A DNA stretch of 64,000 bases from the NCBI RefSeq assembly GCF_000215935.2, contig NZ_AFNU02000001.1:186001-250000 (forward strand). Reading direction: 5' to 3'. Of the stretch, positions 25,828 to 34,991 are shown piece after piece. Made by a program: the position numbers and the translations under genes. Source of the DNA: Haloplasma contractile SSD-17B. Its GTDB lineage: Bacteria; Bacillota_I; Bacilli_A; Haloplasmatales; Haloplasmataceae. The notes under the pieces were generated by a model. It saw only the letters and a list, made by a program, of their open reading frames with translations. It searched no databases and was not told where the DNA came from. Positions within the stretch are counted from its first letter, which is position 1; each line of letters begins with the position of its first letter.

Positions 25828-26811
25828 ATGAAGTATAGAACATTAGGTAAAACGGGTTACAATATATCTGAGGTCTCATTCGGTGGATGGGCAATTGGTG
25901 GTACATGGGGACCAGTTGATGATAACGAGAGTATGAAGGCACTCGAGACAGCAATTGATCAGGGAGTTAACTTCTTTGATACTGCTGATGTATATGGAGA
26001 TGGAAGAAGTGAACGTTTATTAAGTAAACTATCAAAACAAAAAAAGCAAGATGTTTTTATAGCAACTAAAGCTGGGAGACGTTTAAATCCCCACGTTTCA
26101 AGTGGTTATAATAAAGAAAATTTAACTAAATTCATTGATCGCAGTCTAATGAATTTGGGTGTCGACCAGCTAGATTTATTGCAATTGCATTGTCCACCAA
26201 CTGAAGTATACCAGCGTGATGAAGTATTTGAAGCGTTAGATTCACTTAAGTCACAGGGTAAAATCAGACAATACGGTGTAAGTGTAGAAAAGGTTGATGA
26301 GGCATTACAGGCGCTTACTTATGATGGTGTTTCGACTATTCAAATTATCTATAACATGTTTAGACATAAACCAGCAGATGAATTATTTGAAAAGGCGAAA
26401 AAACGTAATGTTGGAATTATTACGCGTGTTCCATTAGCAAGTGGTCTACTTACTGGTAAAATGTCGATGGATACAACTTTTGATGATGATGATCATCGCA
26501 AATTCAATCGAAATGGCGAAGCGTTTGATAAAGGAGAGACCTTCTCAGGTGTTAATTATGAATTAGGGTTAAAAGCTGTAGAAGCGTTAAAGGAAATCAA
26601 ACCAGAGCAACTGTCTATGGCTCAATTTGCCTTGAAGTGGATTCTAATGAACGATGCAGTGAGTTGTGTAATCCCTGGTGGTAAGACAACAAGGCAAGTA
26701 ACCGATAATACAAATACATCAAATCTACCTAAATTAGATCGCAATACTATGAAACAAGTCCGTGAAATTTACAACACGTATATAAAGAATTCAGTACACC
26801 ATTTATGGTAA
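25828..26811 (+). CDS. Aldo/keto reductase
   Basis: A 327-residue NAD(P)H-dependent TIM-barrel oxidoreductase. Catalytic residues are visible: Asp and Tyr in FFDTADVYGDGRSE, Lys in IATKAGRR and His in LLQLHCPP. The C-terminal cofactor site shows CVIPGGKTTRQV. It resembles the general-stress/YhdN-type group of Bacilli (R-x-L-G-x-T-G start). The substrate cannot be deduced. AAGGAGGATTCAT precedes the ATG. It is flanked by its own promoter and a terminator. Confidence 0.93.
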   Translation: MKYRTLGKTGYNISEVSFGGWAIGGTWGPVDDNESMKALETAIDQGVNFFDTADVYGDGRSERLLSKLSKQKKQDVFIATKAGRRLNPHVSSGYNKENLTKFIDRSLMNLGVDQLDLLQLHCPPTEVYQRDEVFEALDSLKSQGKIRQYGVSVEKVDEALQALTYDGVSTIQIIYNMFRHKPADELFEKAKKRNVGIITRVPLASGLLTGKMSMDTTFDDDDHRKFNRNGEAFDKGETFSGVNYELGLKAVEALKEIKPEQLSMAQFALKWILMNDAVSCVIPGGKTTRQVTDNTNTSNLPKLDRNTMKQVREIYNTYIKNSVHHLW

Positions 26812-26814
26812 ATA

Positions 26815-26853
26815 AAAAATCGAACGTGTATGAATATGCGTTCGATTTTTTAT
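26815..26853 (+). terminator. Rho-independent terminator
   Basis: AAAAATCGAACG (26815-26826) pairs with CGTTCGATTTTT (26839-26850). Confidence 0.93.
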
Positions 26854-27043
26854 TTGCTAATCTAGTATATTAATCCTTTAATGACTTTATAAAAGTAACC
26901 ATAATTATAATTGTTTTGAACGTTTACCTGAATACGGTTACATTGATAATTTTTTATTAATGTTATTGACTCAATTTTAATAATATGACATATTATTTAG
27001 TAGATGTTACCAATTATTTCATATAGAAGAGGTGAGTTTATTT

Positions 27044-27946
27044 ATGGGAAACATTATTGATATTGAACATTTAGTTAAGAAGTACGATAAAGTTGTGGCA
27101 GTAGATGATATTAGCTTCAAAGTAAAAGAGGGAGCTCTATTTGCATTCCTTGGCCCTAATGGTGCTGGGAAATCGACAACAATTAATACACTTTGTACGA
27201 CACTTGAAAAGACATCAGGCCGTGTGATTGTAAATGGCTATGAAGTTGGGAAAGAAAACGATCAGGTCAGAAACAGTATTGGTGTTGTATTTCAGGAATC
27301 TTTTTTAGATAAACTGTTAACTGTTTACGAGAATCTGAAAGTGAGAGCAAGCTTTTATAATATGACTAGAGAACAATTTGAAAAGAGATTAGAGGAGTTA
27401 GTAGATGTTGTCGGCATTCGTGAATTTATTAATCGACGCTATGGTAAACTATCTGGTGGTCAAAAAAGACGTGTAGATATTGCTAGGGCATTAATTAATA
27501 AGCCGAAACTCTTATTTTTAGATGAACCAACAACAGGACTTGATCCTCAGACTCGTTTGAATGTATGGGATACAATTTTAAGATTACAAAAAGAAGAAAA
27601 TATGACCATATTCCTTACGACTCATTACATGGAAGAAGCTAAAGAAGCAGATGAGGTAGTAATAATCGATCATGGGAAAATTGTGGCACAGGATACACCT
27701 GAACAATTACGACTAAAATTTAGTACCGATAGCATTCGATTAACACCAAAAGATATGGATGCCTTTATCAGTAAAATTGATTGTACTTATGAACGAATAA
27801 ATGACATTATTAAAATCCCTGTAGACAATAGTTTAGATGCGTTACAGTTCTTAAAGAAATATGAGGATGACCTTTTAAGCTTCGAAGTTATACGTGGTAA
27901 TATGGATGATGTATTCGTTAATATAACCGGTAGAGAAATTAGATAA
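27044..27946 (+). CDS. ABC transporter ATP-binding protein (DrrA/CcmA type)
   Basis: The 300-residue ATPase shows Walker A GPNGAGKSTT, the Q-loop VVFQESFLD, signature LSGGQKRR, Walker B LLFLDEPTTGLD, and the H-loop LTTHYMEEA. A C-terminal ~80-residue DUF4162-like part follows. These ATPases pair with ABC-2 permeases in drug or lipid export. The permease gene begins 15 bases downstream. GAAGAGGTG lies ten bases before ATG 27044; an in-frame GTG at 27032 overlaps it. Confidence 0.95.
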   Translation: MGNIIDIEHLVKKYDKVVAVDDISFKVKEGALFAFLGPNGAGKSTTINTLCTTLEKTSGRVIVNGYEVGKENDQVRNSIGVVFQESFLDKLLTVYENLKVRASFYNMTREQFEKRLEELVDVVGIREFINRRYGKLSGGQKRRVDIARALINKPKLLFLDEPTTGLDPQTRLNVWDTILRLQKEENMTIFLTTHYMEEAKEADEVVIIDHGKIVAQDTPEQLRLKFSTDSIRLTPKDMDAFISKIDCTYERINDIIKIPVDNSLDALQFLKKYEDDLLSFEVIRGNMDDVFVNITGREIR

Positions 27947-27961
27947 AGGGAGGAACATTCT

Positions 27962-28837
27962 ATGAATATAACATTAGCTTTAATCAGTCGTAATTTAAAC
28001 GTTTATTTACGAGACCGCACTGCTATCTTTTTCTCGTTTCTATCTGTAATCATTATTATTGGCTTATATGCACTATTCTTAGGTGATTTGCAGGTATCAA
28101 TTATTAAAAGCATAGCAGGTGATCTTGAAGGAATTGAGTGGTTAGTAAATGGTTGGATTATGGCCGGTATTCTAACCGTTAATACTGTCAATATAACGAT
28201 GGCAGCTTTAGGAGTTATGATTACAGATGTTGAAACAAATGCATCTAAAGATTTTATATCGTCTCCTATAAAAAGAGGGCAAGTTATACTAGGGTATATA
28301 GGTGCTGCATGGATTTTAGGTATAGTGATGACACTTGCTGCATTCTTTGTTGTACAATTTTTTATAGTGTTTAATGGTGGTGAATTCCTATCGTTCATTG
28401 CGACTTTAAAAGTGATTGGAGTAGTAATTGTTTCGGTTATTTCTTTTTCATCTATGTTGTTTTTTTCTGCAACCTTCATTAGGTCATCTAAGGCATATGG
28501 AACATTTAATTCCATTTTAGGAACTTTAATTGGTTTTCTAGCGGGAGTTTATATACCTTTAGGTCAATTTCCTGATACTGTACAAAAAGTTGTTACAGTG
28601 TTTCCTGTAAGTTATAGTGCTGCTATGATGCGCCAGATTTTTATAGAAAAGCCGATTAATAAAGTGTTTAAGCATGCTCCTGCAGGAACAATGCAAGAAT
28701 ACAAAGAATTTAATGGTATTAGCTTGGTGTTTAATGATTATGAGTTTTCCTGGTGGCTAATGATTGGAATTTTAATAGCACTAGCTTTCTTATTTTATCT
28801 TTTATCAGTACTAAGACTGATGAAAAATAAAATATAA
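27962..28837 (+). CDS. ABC-2-type transporter permease
   Basis: The 291-residue protein has six predicted membrane segments (about 20-40, 60-85, 105-135, 140-170, 175-200 and 255-285). The ABC-2 pattern is clear: an N-terminal LRDRTAIFFSFLSVIIIIGL, and in the middle VYIPLGQFPDTVQKVVTVFPVSY. It forms an exporter with the preceding ATPase. GGGAGGAACATT precedes the ATG. Cargo is unknown. Confidence 0.92.
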   Translation: MNITLALISRNLNVYLRDRTAIFFSFLSVIIIIGLYALFLGDLQVSIIKSIAGDLEGIEWLVNGWIMAGILTVNTVNITMAALGVMITDVETNASKDFISSPIKRGQVILGYIGAAWILGIVMTLAAFFVVQFFIVFNGGEFLSFIATLKVIGVVIVSVISFSSMLFFSATFIRSSKAYGTFNSILGTLIGFLAGVYIPLGQFPDTVQKVVTVFPVSYSAAMMRQIFIEKPINKVFKHAPAGTMQEYKEFNGISLVFNDYEFSWWLMIGILIALAFLFYLLSVLRLMKNKI

Positions 28838-28846
28838 TTCCAATGT

Positions 28847-28882
28847 AAAACTGTTTAGAGCAAACATCTAAGCAGTTTTTTA
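28847..28882 (+). terminator. Rho-independent terminator of the ABC operon
   Basis: AAAACTGTTTAGA (28847-28859) pairs with TCTAAGCAGTTTT (28867-28879), with one G-T wobble, and ends in Ts. Confidence 0.9.
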
Positions 28883-28972
28883 TATTAAATTGCGATTTAA
28901 TTATGCTTTGTTTATTATTATAATAATTGTGAAGACTAAAAAATAATAATTGATGTAATGAGGTGTTTTTTG

Positions 28973-29212
28973 ATGATTAATACTAAACTTATAAAAAGAA
29001 TCAATGAATTAGCAAGAAAAGATAAGGAAGATGGTCTAACGACTGAAGAAAAAAGGGAACAAGAGCAGTTGCGAAGTGACTACTTGAAGCAGTTCAGAAA
29101 CCGATTCAGAAATCAGGTTGAAACTATTACTGTTATAGATGAAGAAGGCAATGATGTAACACCTAAAAAGTTAAAACAAATTAAAAACAAAAAAGATCCT
29201 ACCATCATGTAA
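28973..29212 (+). CDS. DUF896/YnzC-family protein (copy 2)
   Basis: The 79-residue protein has the same two-helix pattern as the copy at 24578 (INELARKDKEDGLTTEEKREQ, then LRSDYLKQFRNRFRNQVETI) plus a basic C-terminal tail, DVTPKKLKQIKNKK, that copy 1 lacks and that is usual in full-length YnzC. The ATG at 28973 follows GAGGTG by seven bases; the ATG at 28958 precedes it. Function is unknown. Confidence 0.86.
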   Translation: MINTKLIKRINELARKDKEDGLTTEEKREQEQLRSDYLKQFRNRFRNQVETITVIDEEGNDVTPKKLKQIKNKKDPTIM

Positions 29213-29861
29213 TCGATAGTTGATTTTTGTTATAATCGGTATAGTTTGAATAATAAAAGTAAACTATTTCTAATTAGTTTTTTAAAACTGGATGCTTATA
29301 CTTATTTTATAATAAAAGCAGAGTAATTGATTAACGTGATCTTATATTAAACAACAGGAATATAGTTACTAAATTTTATAGATGTAGTCAGGTTTGCTAA
29401 TGAAAAACTATTTATTATTTTTATTAAACATATACGACACCTTTTTTCTAGAAAATTATTTGATATAAGATCGCTTAAGGCTACTATACTATAAGTTAAC
29501 AGACCCAACTACAACGATCAACTCTAGACTTAACGTTCATGATGGTTTGTTGATTATAAACAATCACGTTTTAAAACGTATTTTTGAAAACTTCAGTATT
29601 GAAAATTATTACAATTAATAGTACTATTAGTTTACATTCTCTATCAATGACAAGCATTGTTAGAGAACTGTGGAGATTTTTCAATTTAGAATATAGAGGC
29701 TCCACCCTGTTCATATTTTGATTTTTATAATTCAAAAATAGCAGTGTTGGTTCACTGAGTAGAATATATTAGCTCAATATAAAGACGAGTGTTTATGACA
29801 GATGTAGCGACAGGTTTCACTAACATAACATTAGAAATAGACTATCTTGAAAAGTGATGTG
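29213..29861. other. Long intergenic region with a hairpin, no gene recognised
   Basis: About 650 A+T-rich bases between the second YnzC gene and a DUF2161 gene. The clearest structure is an inverted repeat at 29637-29667 (arms TTCTCTA-T-CAATG and CATTG-T-TAGAGAA, loop ACAAG); it is not followed by a T run, so it is not an ordinary terminator. A short palindrome, ACGTTTTAAAACGT, lies at about 29566-29579. A frame of about 50 codons near 29470-29620 has no start or ribosome binding site. It could be an eroded gene or hold an unrecognised RNA. Confidence 0.4.
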
Positions 29862-30590
29862 ATGAATTTGGGGAATAAAGCAATTAAAGAGAGCGATTTA
29901 TATGATCCTGTAAAAGAATACTTTACAAAAATGGGGTTTCTAGTTAAAGGAGAAGTAAAAGATTGCGATGTAGTCGCAGTCAAGGACGAATTAATGATTG
30001 TAACGGAGATGAAATTAGCGTTAAACCTTGATGTCATTCTCCAAGCATCAATTAGACAGAGAATAACTGATATTGTCTATATTGCGGTACCTAAAAAGAT
30101 GCGAGTAATTAAAACTAAACGATTTAAAAATAGTTGTTATTTATTAAGGAGACTAGAAATAGGCCTACTGTTCGTTTCGTTTAAGGGAAAATACTCATTT
30201 GTTGAAGAGGTTGTTAAACCGAATGCCTATAGCAGAGAGATGAGTAAACGACTTGCAAACAAAAAGAGAAAATCCGTTCTAAAAGAGTTTAATGAACGCT
30301 ATGGCGATTTTAATAAAGGTGGCATAACGGGTGAAACGGTCATTACTGCCTATCGCGAAAAGGCAATTCATATTGCAACGCTATTAAAAAAACACGGTCA
30401 TCTTTCAATAAAACAACTTAAAGAGTTTGGAACTGATTCAAAGAAGACGTCCATTATCTTGCAGCATAATCATTATGGTTGGTTTAATCGTGTATCAAGG
30501 GGAACATATGAATTGACTCAGAAGGGAATGAATTCACTGCTACAATATGGGAAATTAGTTAATTACTACGAGAATTTAGAAGAAGATTAA
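29862..30590 (+). CDS. DUF2161 family PD-(D/E)XK nuclease-like protein
   Basis: The 242-residue protein starts ESDLYDPVKEYFTKMGFLVKGEV and has a nuclease-like core: DCDVVAVKDELMIVTEMKLAL, where the D..E-x-K triad of the PD-(D/E)XK fold is visible (residues about 38-58). The C-terminal ~75 residues look like a winged helix (HLSIKQLKEFGTDSKKT, GWFNRVSRGTYELTQKG). Family members are predicted nucleases of unknown role. ATG 29862 is preferred, but the ribosome binding site is poor and a TTG at 29847 is possible. Confidence 0.78.
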   Translation: MNLGNKAIKESDLYDPVKEYFTKMGFLVKGEVKDCDVVAVKDELMIVTEMKLALNLDVILQASIRQRITDIVYIAVPKKMRVIKTKRFKNSCYLLRRLEIGLLFVSFKGKYSFVEEVVKPNAYSREMSKRLANKKRKSVLKEFNERYGDFNKGGITGETVITAYREKAIHIATLLKKHGHLSIKQLKEFGTDSKKTSIILQHNHYGWFNRVSRGTYELTQKGMNSLLQYGKLVNYYENLEED

Positions 30591-30908
30591 ACTTAAATGT
30601 GTGCGTTAAAAATATTGTGAGCTTGGACTAGTAAATCAGTGATTAATTAAACTGTGTCTATTCCTTTCATACTTTTTTAAATTGATAAAAATACCAAGAA
30701 TAGTAAAAAATCACATCAGTTATTAATTTTCTTAATAAAATATGGTATTATATAGGCGATAGAATTTTAGAACACGAGAAATATTAGTATTAGGAATCAA
30801 AAAATGCACAAGACTTCATTACAAAACTTAAAAATTATGGTTAGAAATAAAATGAAAGATAATACACTATTTCAAATGTTCATATAAGAACACGAGGGGG
30901 AATCCATT
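30591..30908. other. Intergenic region with promoter of the envelope-lipid cluster
   Basis: A TGG-extended -10, TATTAT (30746-30751), lies about 160 bases before the first gene of the next cluster; its -35 is weak. A 27-codon frame at about 30804 has no ribosome binding site and is not called. GAGGGGG at 30894-30900 is the ribosome binding site of the next gene. Confidence 0.5.
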
Positions 30909-31997
30909 ATGGGGAATAGAAGGGTTCAAGAGGAAATTATGACTAATGATACAACTCAGACATTTACAAAGAAAAAATTAATTACTTATTTCATTTTAAC
31001 ATTGATATTTATTGCAACGTCGTCTTTATCGATTATTTTTATAGGGGCAGAATTTGGAGCAACTTCGTTCAGGTTTTTCGATCTGCTAGAAATGAAAACA
31101 TTCATATGGTTAGCCATTTTGCTAGTCTTATATTTCTTGTTTGATACATTACGGTTTATGTATGTACTCAAAACTTTAGATATTCATTTAACATTTATAT
31201 ATATGGTGAAGCTTGCGTTTATTAATATTTTTGTTTCCAATATAACGCCTTTTGCTACAGGTGGAGGACTAGCACAAATTTATTTTTTAAATAAAAAAGG
31301 AACACCTCTAGGTAATGCAACGGCTGCAGCATTAATTAGGACATTACTACCTATTATTTTTTTCTTTTTGACAACACCGTTTATCTTACTTTTGGATCAG
31401 AACTTGATTGATTTATTTCCAAGTGAAAATAGGGTTAGGAATACTATTATTCTTATATCAGTATATACGGTTTTAACCTATATAAGTTATAAAGTCATTA
31501 AGAACCCCAAACCATTAAAGGTCATTATTTATCGTACACTTTATTTTTTAAATAACAAAAATATACTTTCTAAAAAACGTGTAAAGAAAATAATTCGCTT
31601 TTCATTTGTTGAAATCGATGGTTTTGTAGGGAATATAAAACTTTTTTTTAGAGGTAATAAGAAGTATCAAATTCTAACAATTCTATACACGTTATTATTT
31701 TTGCTTTCTTTATTTGTTTTCCCTGCTGTTTTGATTCACGGTATGGACTATGAATTTCCTACGTTTTCAATTATTAAGATTCAGACTGTTATTACCTGTA
31801 TTACCTATTTTGCAATAACCCCAGGTGCTACAGGAATAGCTGAAGGTGGATTTTCACTATTATTTAAGAAACACGTGGATTCTAATGATATTGCACCTCT
31901 TACATTCGCGTGGCGCTTCTTTACGATCTATATTGGCATGATTATAGGGTTACTTTTATTTTATATCGAAATGTTTTCTGCTAAGTCGAAAAAATAA
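30909..31997 (+). CDS. YbhN/UPF0104-family flippase-like membrane protein
   Basis: The 362-residue integral membrane protein has about eight membrane segments and the LPG-synthase transmembrane region (YbhN/AglD2) signature: FINIFVSNITPFATGGGLAQIYFL near 100-125 and ITPGATGIAEGGFSLLF near 305-320. Homologues move or modify lipid-linked substrates. GAGGGGG precedes ATG 30909; an ATG at 30939 with its own AGAGG is a possible alternative start. It leads a tight cluster with a glycosyltransferase fusion, an acyltransferase and a DUF4003 protein, suggesting envelope glycolipid synthesis or export. Confidence 0.83.
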   Translation: MGNRRVQEEIMTNDTTQTFTKKKLITYFILTLIFIATSSLSIIFIGAEFGATSFRFFDLLEMKTFIWLAILLVLYFLFDTLRFMYVLKTLDIHLTFIYMVKLAFINIFVSNITPFATGGGLAQIYFLNKKGTPLGNATAAALIRTLLPIIFFFLTTPFILLLDQNLIDLFPSENRVRNTIILISVYTVLTYISYKVIKNPKPLKVIIYRTLYFLNNKNILSKKRVKKIIRFSFVEIDGFVGNIKLFFRGNKKYQILTILYTLLFLLSLFVFPAVLIHGMDYEFPTFSIIKIQTVITCITYFAITPGATGIAEGGFSLLFKKHVDSNDIAPLTFAWRFFTIYIGMIIGLLLFYIEMFSAKSKK

Positions 31998-32020
31998 CTA
32001 GACAGATTGGTGGTGATGTT

Positions 32021-34323
32021 ATGGAAAAGAGAAACAAGCCTAAAGGCTTATTACGTATTGTACTAGTTATTAATCTATGCATTATAGGGAGTATCTTTTT
32101 TTATAAAGGTTACTTGTCTGTAAAAGAGAAGGATTTTGTAGATTTGAATTATGACAATATTGAACAAATTAAGTCAGGCGATTATGAAGATGATCTTTCT
32201 TTTGTTGTTTTAGGGAATATTAAGAACTCAATTCATATATTCGATCGTAATATTGTAAACAAAATAAATGATGATAAAGATATTGACTTCGTTATTTCAA
32301 CTGGTAATGCGGTAAGAGATGGAGCAGAAGATAAATACAAAATACTATATAGAAGTTTAGATAAATTAGACGTACCTACCATTGTAGGAGTAGGCGATAA
32401 TGAAATAACGACAGAAAAGGGCTTACCTCATTACTATCAACAATATGGGGACCTATATTTTTCTTTTAATATTGAGGAGTCTTACTTCATATTTTTAGAT
32501 ACAACTGGTGAAACACCGTTCGGTCGTCAAAAAACGTGGTTAGAGGAAGAGTTACAGACGGCTAAGGCGTATGAGGACATATTTGTCTTTATGAATCGGC
32601 CCCCTTTTAAAGTGAGTGACCATACTATATTTCACAGAGAAGATAAATACATTAAATCTGATGATGAACGTGAATTTTTCACTCAAATTTTTTCGCAATA
32701 TGATGTTAGTGCAGTTTTTTCATCTGGTTCGGTTAAATATTTGGAACAAACAATTGACGGTATTCCTTACTATATTAGTGGCGGCGCAGGTGGAGAATTG
32801 ATTTTAAGTGACAGTGATAGCTTTTATCACTACACGAAAGTAACACTTCAGGATGATGAATTATCTATTGGATATGTTGAGCAAGACATCCCATCTAATA
32901 ATTTTCTATTTCGTGTTTTACAAAATATGTGGGTATACATCCATTCGCTTTTTTATACAAGTGCAATTAATATCATTCTAATTACGTGTATTGTGATTTC
33001 TTTAGGGATTATTATATACAACTTAGTTACTAAAGAAGTTAATTACTATCGCGAATTCGATCATTTAGATGAGTTTAAAATTAATAGAGACAAAAAATTA
33101 AATATTGCGATGTTTACTAATAATTATTTTCCGTTTATTGGTGGTGTTCCAATCTCAATTAGAAGACTAGCTGAAGGTTTAATGAAAAATGGACACAATG
33201 TTTTTATATTTGCACCAGAATATCCGGTGAAAGATGATAAAAATGAAGAGCATGTTATACGATGTAAATTACTATTGTATTATAAAGGGAGTGCTTTTAA
33301 TTTCGCTATTGCAAATATATTTAAGACAGCGATTGAGAAAGACTTCTTGTCGTATCACTTTGACCTCATTCATGTTCATCATCCATTCTGGATGGGAAAA
33401 AAAGGTTTAAAATTAGGAAAAACCCATAATATTCCGGTGGTACTGACTTATCATACTAGGTTAGAGAAGTATGCTCATTATTTACCTCTTTTTCAAACAA
33501 CATTCCAAAATCTATTTTCTCACTTCATGATTAAGCGTTTTTCTCAGCGATGTGATGCAATCATTGCACCTACTACTACAGCTAAAGAGTATTTAGAGAA
33601 TATTGGTGTCAGTCGAGAGAAATTTGTTTTACCGACAGGGATTTGTTTAGATCAATATCAAAAGGTAAGCACTGATGAAATCAATGCTATTAAATCAATG
33701 CTATTAAATCAAACTATAAACCGAATAATGAGCGTTTACTGTGTTCAGTATCTAGATTATCAAAAGAGAAAAACATCTATTTTCTTCTAGAAGGCATTGA
33801 GTATGTAAAGAATCATACCACTATACCGTTTAAATTAGTTTTAATTGGAGATGGACCTGAAAAACAGATGCTACAAGAGACTATAAAAGAAAAAGAATTA
33901 GATGATATTGTGACGTTAACAGGATCAATACCTCCTATTGATGTTGTAAAATTTTATCTGGCAAGCGACTTATTTATTTTTAGTTCACAATCAGAGACTC
34001 AAGGAATGGTACTACTCGAGGCTATGGCAGGTGGATGTCCTGTAGTGGCTATCCGTTCTAGTGGTGTTGATGATGTGATTGTCAACGATTCAAATGGCTA
34101 TAAAACCAAACCAGAAGTAGAAGCATGGGCAAACAGAATCATACAGCTTTTGGAGGATTCAGATAAACTTAAAGAAATGTCTAAAGAAGCAACACAATTT
34201 GCTAAGCAGTATGGTATTGAAGAAATGGCAAGACATGTCGAGGATATCTATTATAAAAAGATCAAACAACATAAAGCATATACAAAGAAAATGAATGAAT
34301 GTGATGAGGAAAATTGTGATTAG
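32021..34323 (+). pseudogene. Calcineurin-like domain fused to GT4 glycosyltransferase, interrupted by a 14-bp tandem duplication
   Basis: Reading on from ATG 32021 (GGTGGTGATGTT before it): membrane anchor (12-28); a calcineurin-like domain (about 58-290); a second membrane segment (about 310-334); a GT4 glycosyltransferase (from about 360, LNIAMFTNNYFPFIGGVPIS; HVHHPFWMG; LTYHTRLEKY). The frame breaks after EINAIKSMLLNQ and stops at 33790; the rest of the GT (LIGDGPEKQ; SQSETQGMVLLEAMAGG, the nucleotide-sugar E-x7-E site) continues in another frame to 34323. The break is an exact repeat of AATCAATGCTATTA at 33679-33706; one copy removed gives INAIKSNYKPNNERLLCSVS and a 762-residue protein. 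The phosphoesterase ligands are replaced (GN for GD twice, GDNE for GNH, NRPPF for HRPPF, SGSVK for GH-x-H), so that part looks non-catalytic. Similar GT4 enzymes glucosylate diacylglycerol; the acceptor here is unknown. Confidence 0.87.
33679..33712 (+). repeat. 14-bp tandem duplication that breaks the glycosyltransferase frame
   Basis: AATCAATGCTATTA occurs twice head to tail (33679-33692 and 33693-33706), followed by six more matching bases. Fourteen is not a multiple of three; the downstream frame is displaced exactly as one extra copy predicts. Confidence 0.97.
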
Positions 34324-34342
34324 GAGATAAGGGGAGAGCATA

Positions 34343-34990
34343 ATGAAACGATTAAGAGAATTACTTGGCAAAATTGTTGCGTTTTTATCGAAATACTATA
34401 TTCATTTCGTTTATATGACAAGTAGAGTAATTAAACATGGTTCAGTAGAATTACTAGAGAAAGATCATCAAGAGCGCTATGTGTGTGGTTTTTGGCACGG
34501 AAACAGTTTTAGTTTCTTCCCCTTTTTAAAACATTGTGGGATCTATGTAGTTACTACTAAAAATAAACGAGGAGACTACATTAAGGGTCTTTGTGATTAT
34601 TTTGGATACCAAACAATTCGCGTTCCTGACGAACATGAAGGGGGCCATTATTTATTTAAAATAAGAAAGATTATTAATGGAGAGAATAGTAATCATTTAG
34701 CACTTACGCTGGATGGTCCTTTAGGTCCTTATCAGGAACCTAAATCAATTGTTCCTATGATGGCCCTTGTTTCTAAACGAAAACTTGTTGGTGTCACATT
34801 AAAATGCAAGCGAAAAATTTCTTTATATAAAAGATGGGATCGATATGTGATTCCCCTTCCATTTAATAAAATCGAAATCACTGTACATGAGCCAATGACA
34901 GTTACTAAAAAAGATTTAAAAGAAGATTTTAAATCAGTGAAAGAGGCAATAAAACAGACTATGATTACGAAGTCATCTAATAGTGATTGA
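34343..34990 (+). CDS. DUF374/LPLAT-like acyltransferase
   Basis: The 215-residue protein matches the DUF374 branch of the lysophospholipid acyltransferase superfamily. The catalytic HX4D region is replaced by the family form CGFWHGNSFSFFPF (about 46-59), and TLDGPLGPYQEPK (about 128-140) corresponds to the canonical TPDGPRGP. One hydrophobic N-terminal segment probably anchors it at the membrane. In Proteobacteria homologues act on lipid A or other envelope lipids; here a glycolipid acyl acceptor is inferred from the neighbouring glycosyltransferase. AAGGGGAGAG precedes the ATG, 19 bases after the fusion gene. Confidence 0.82.
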   Translation: MKRLRELLGKIVAFLSKYYIHFVYMTSRVIKHGSVELLEKDHQERYVCGFWHGNSFSFFPFLKHCGIYVVTTKNKRGDYIKGLCDYFGYQTIRVPDEHEGGHYLFKIRKIINGENSNHLALTLDGPLGPYQEPKSIVPMMALVSKRKLVGVTLKCKRKISLYKRWDRYVIPLPFNKIEITVHEPMTVTKKDLKEDFKSVKEAIKQTMITKSSNSD

Positions 34991-34991
34991 A

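Noticed and set aside
29470-29620. About 50-codon open stretch in the 29.2-29.9 kb gap
   Set aside because: No start codon with a ribosome binding site and no family resemblance; at most a gene remnant.
30804-30887. 27-codon frame upstream of the YbhN gene
   Set aside because: No ribosome binding site and no recognisable features.
33731-33740. Missing T in TTT of the glycosyltransferase gene as the frameshift cause
   Set aside because: It would also restore the frame, but leaves an odd SMLLNQTINRIM stretch; removing one exact 14-bp copy gives a better GT4 sequence and explains the visible duplication.
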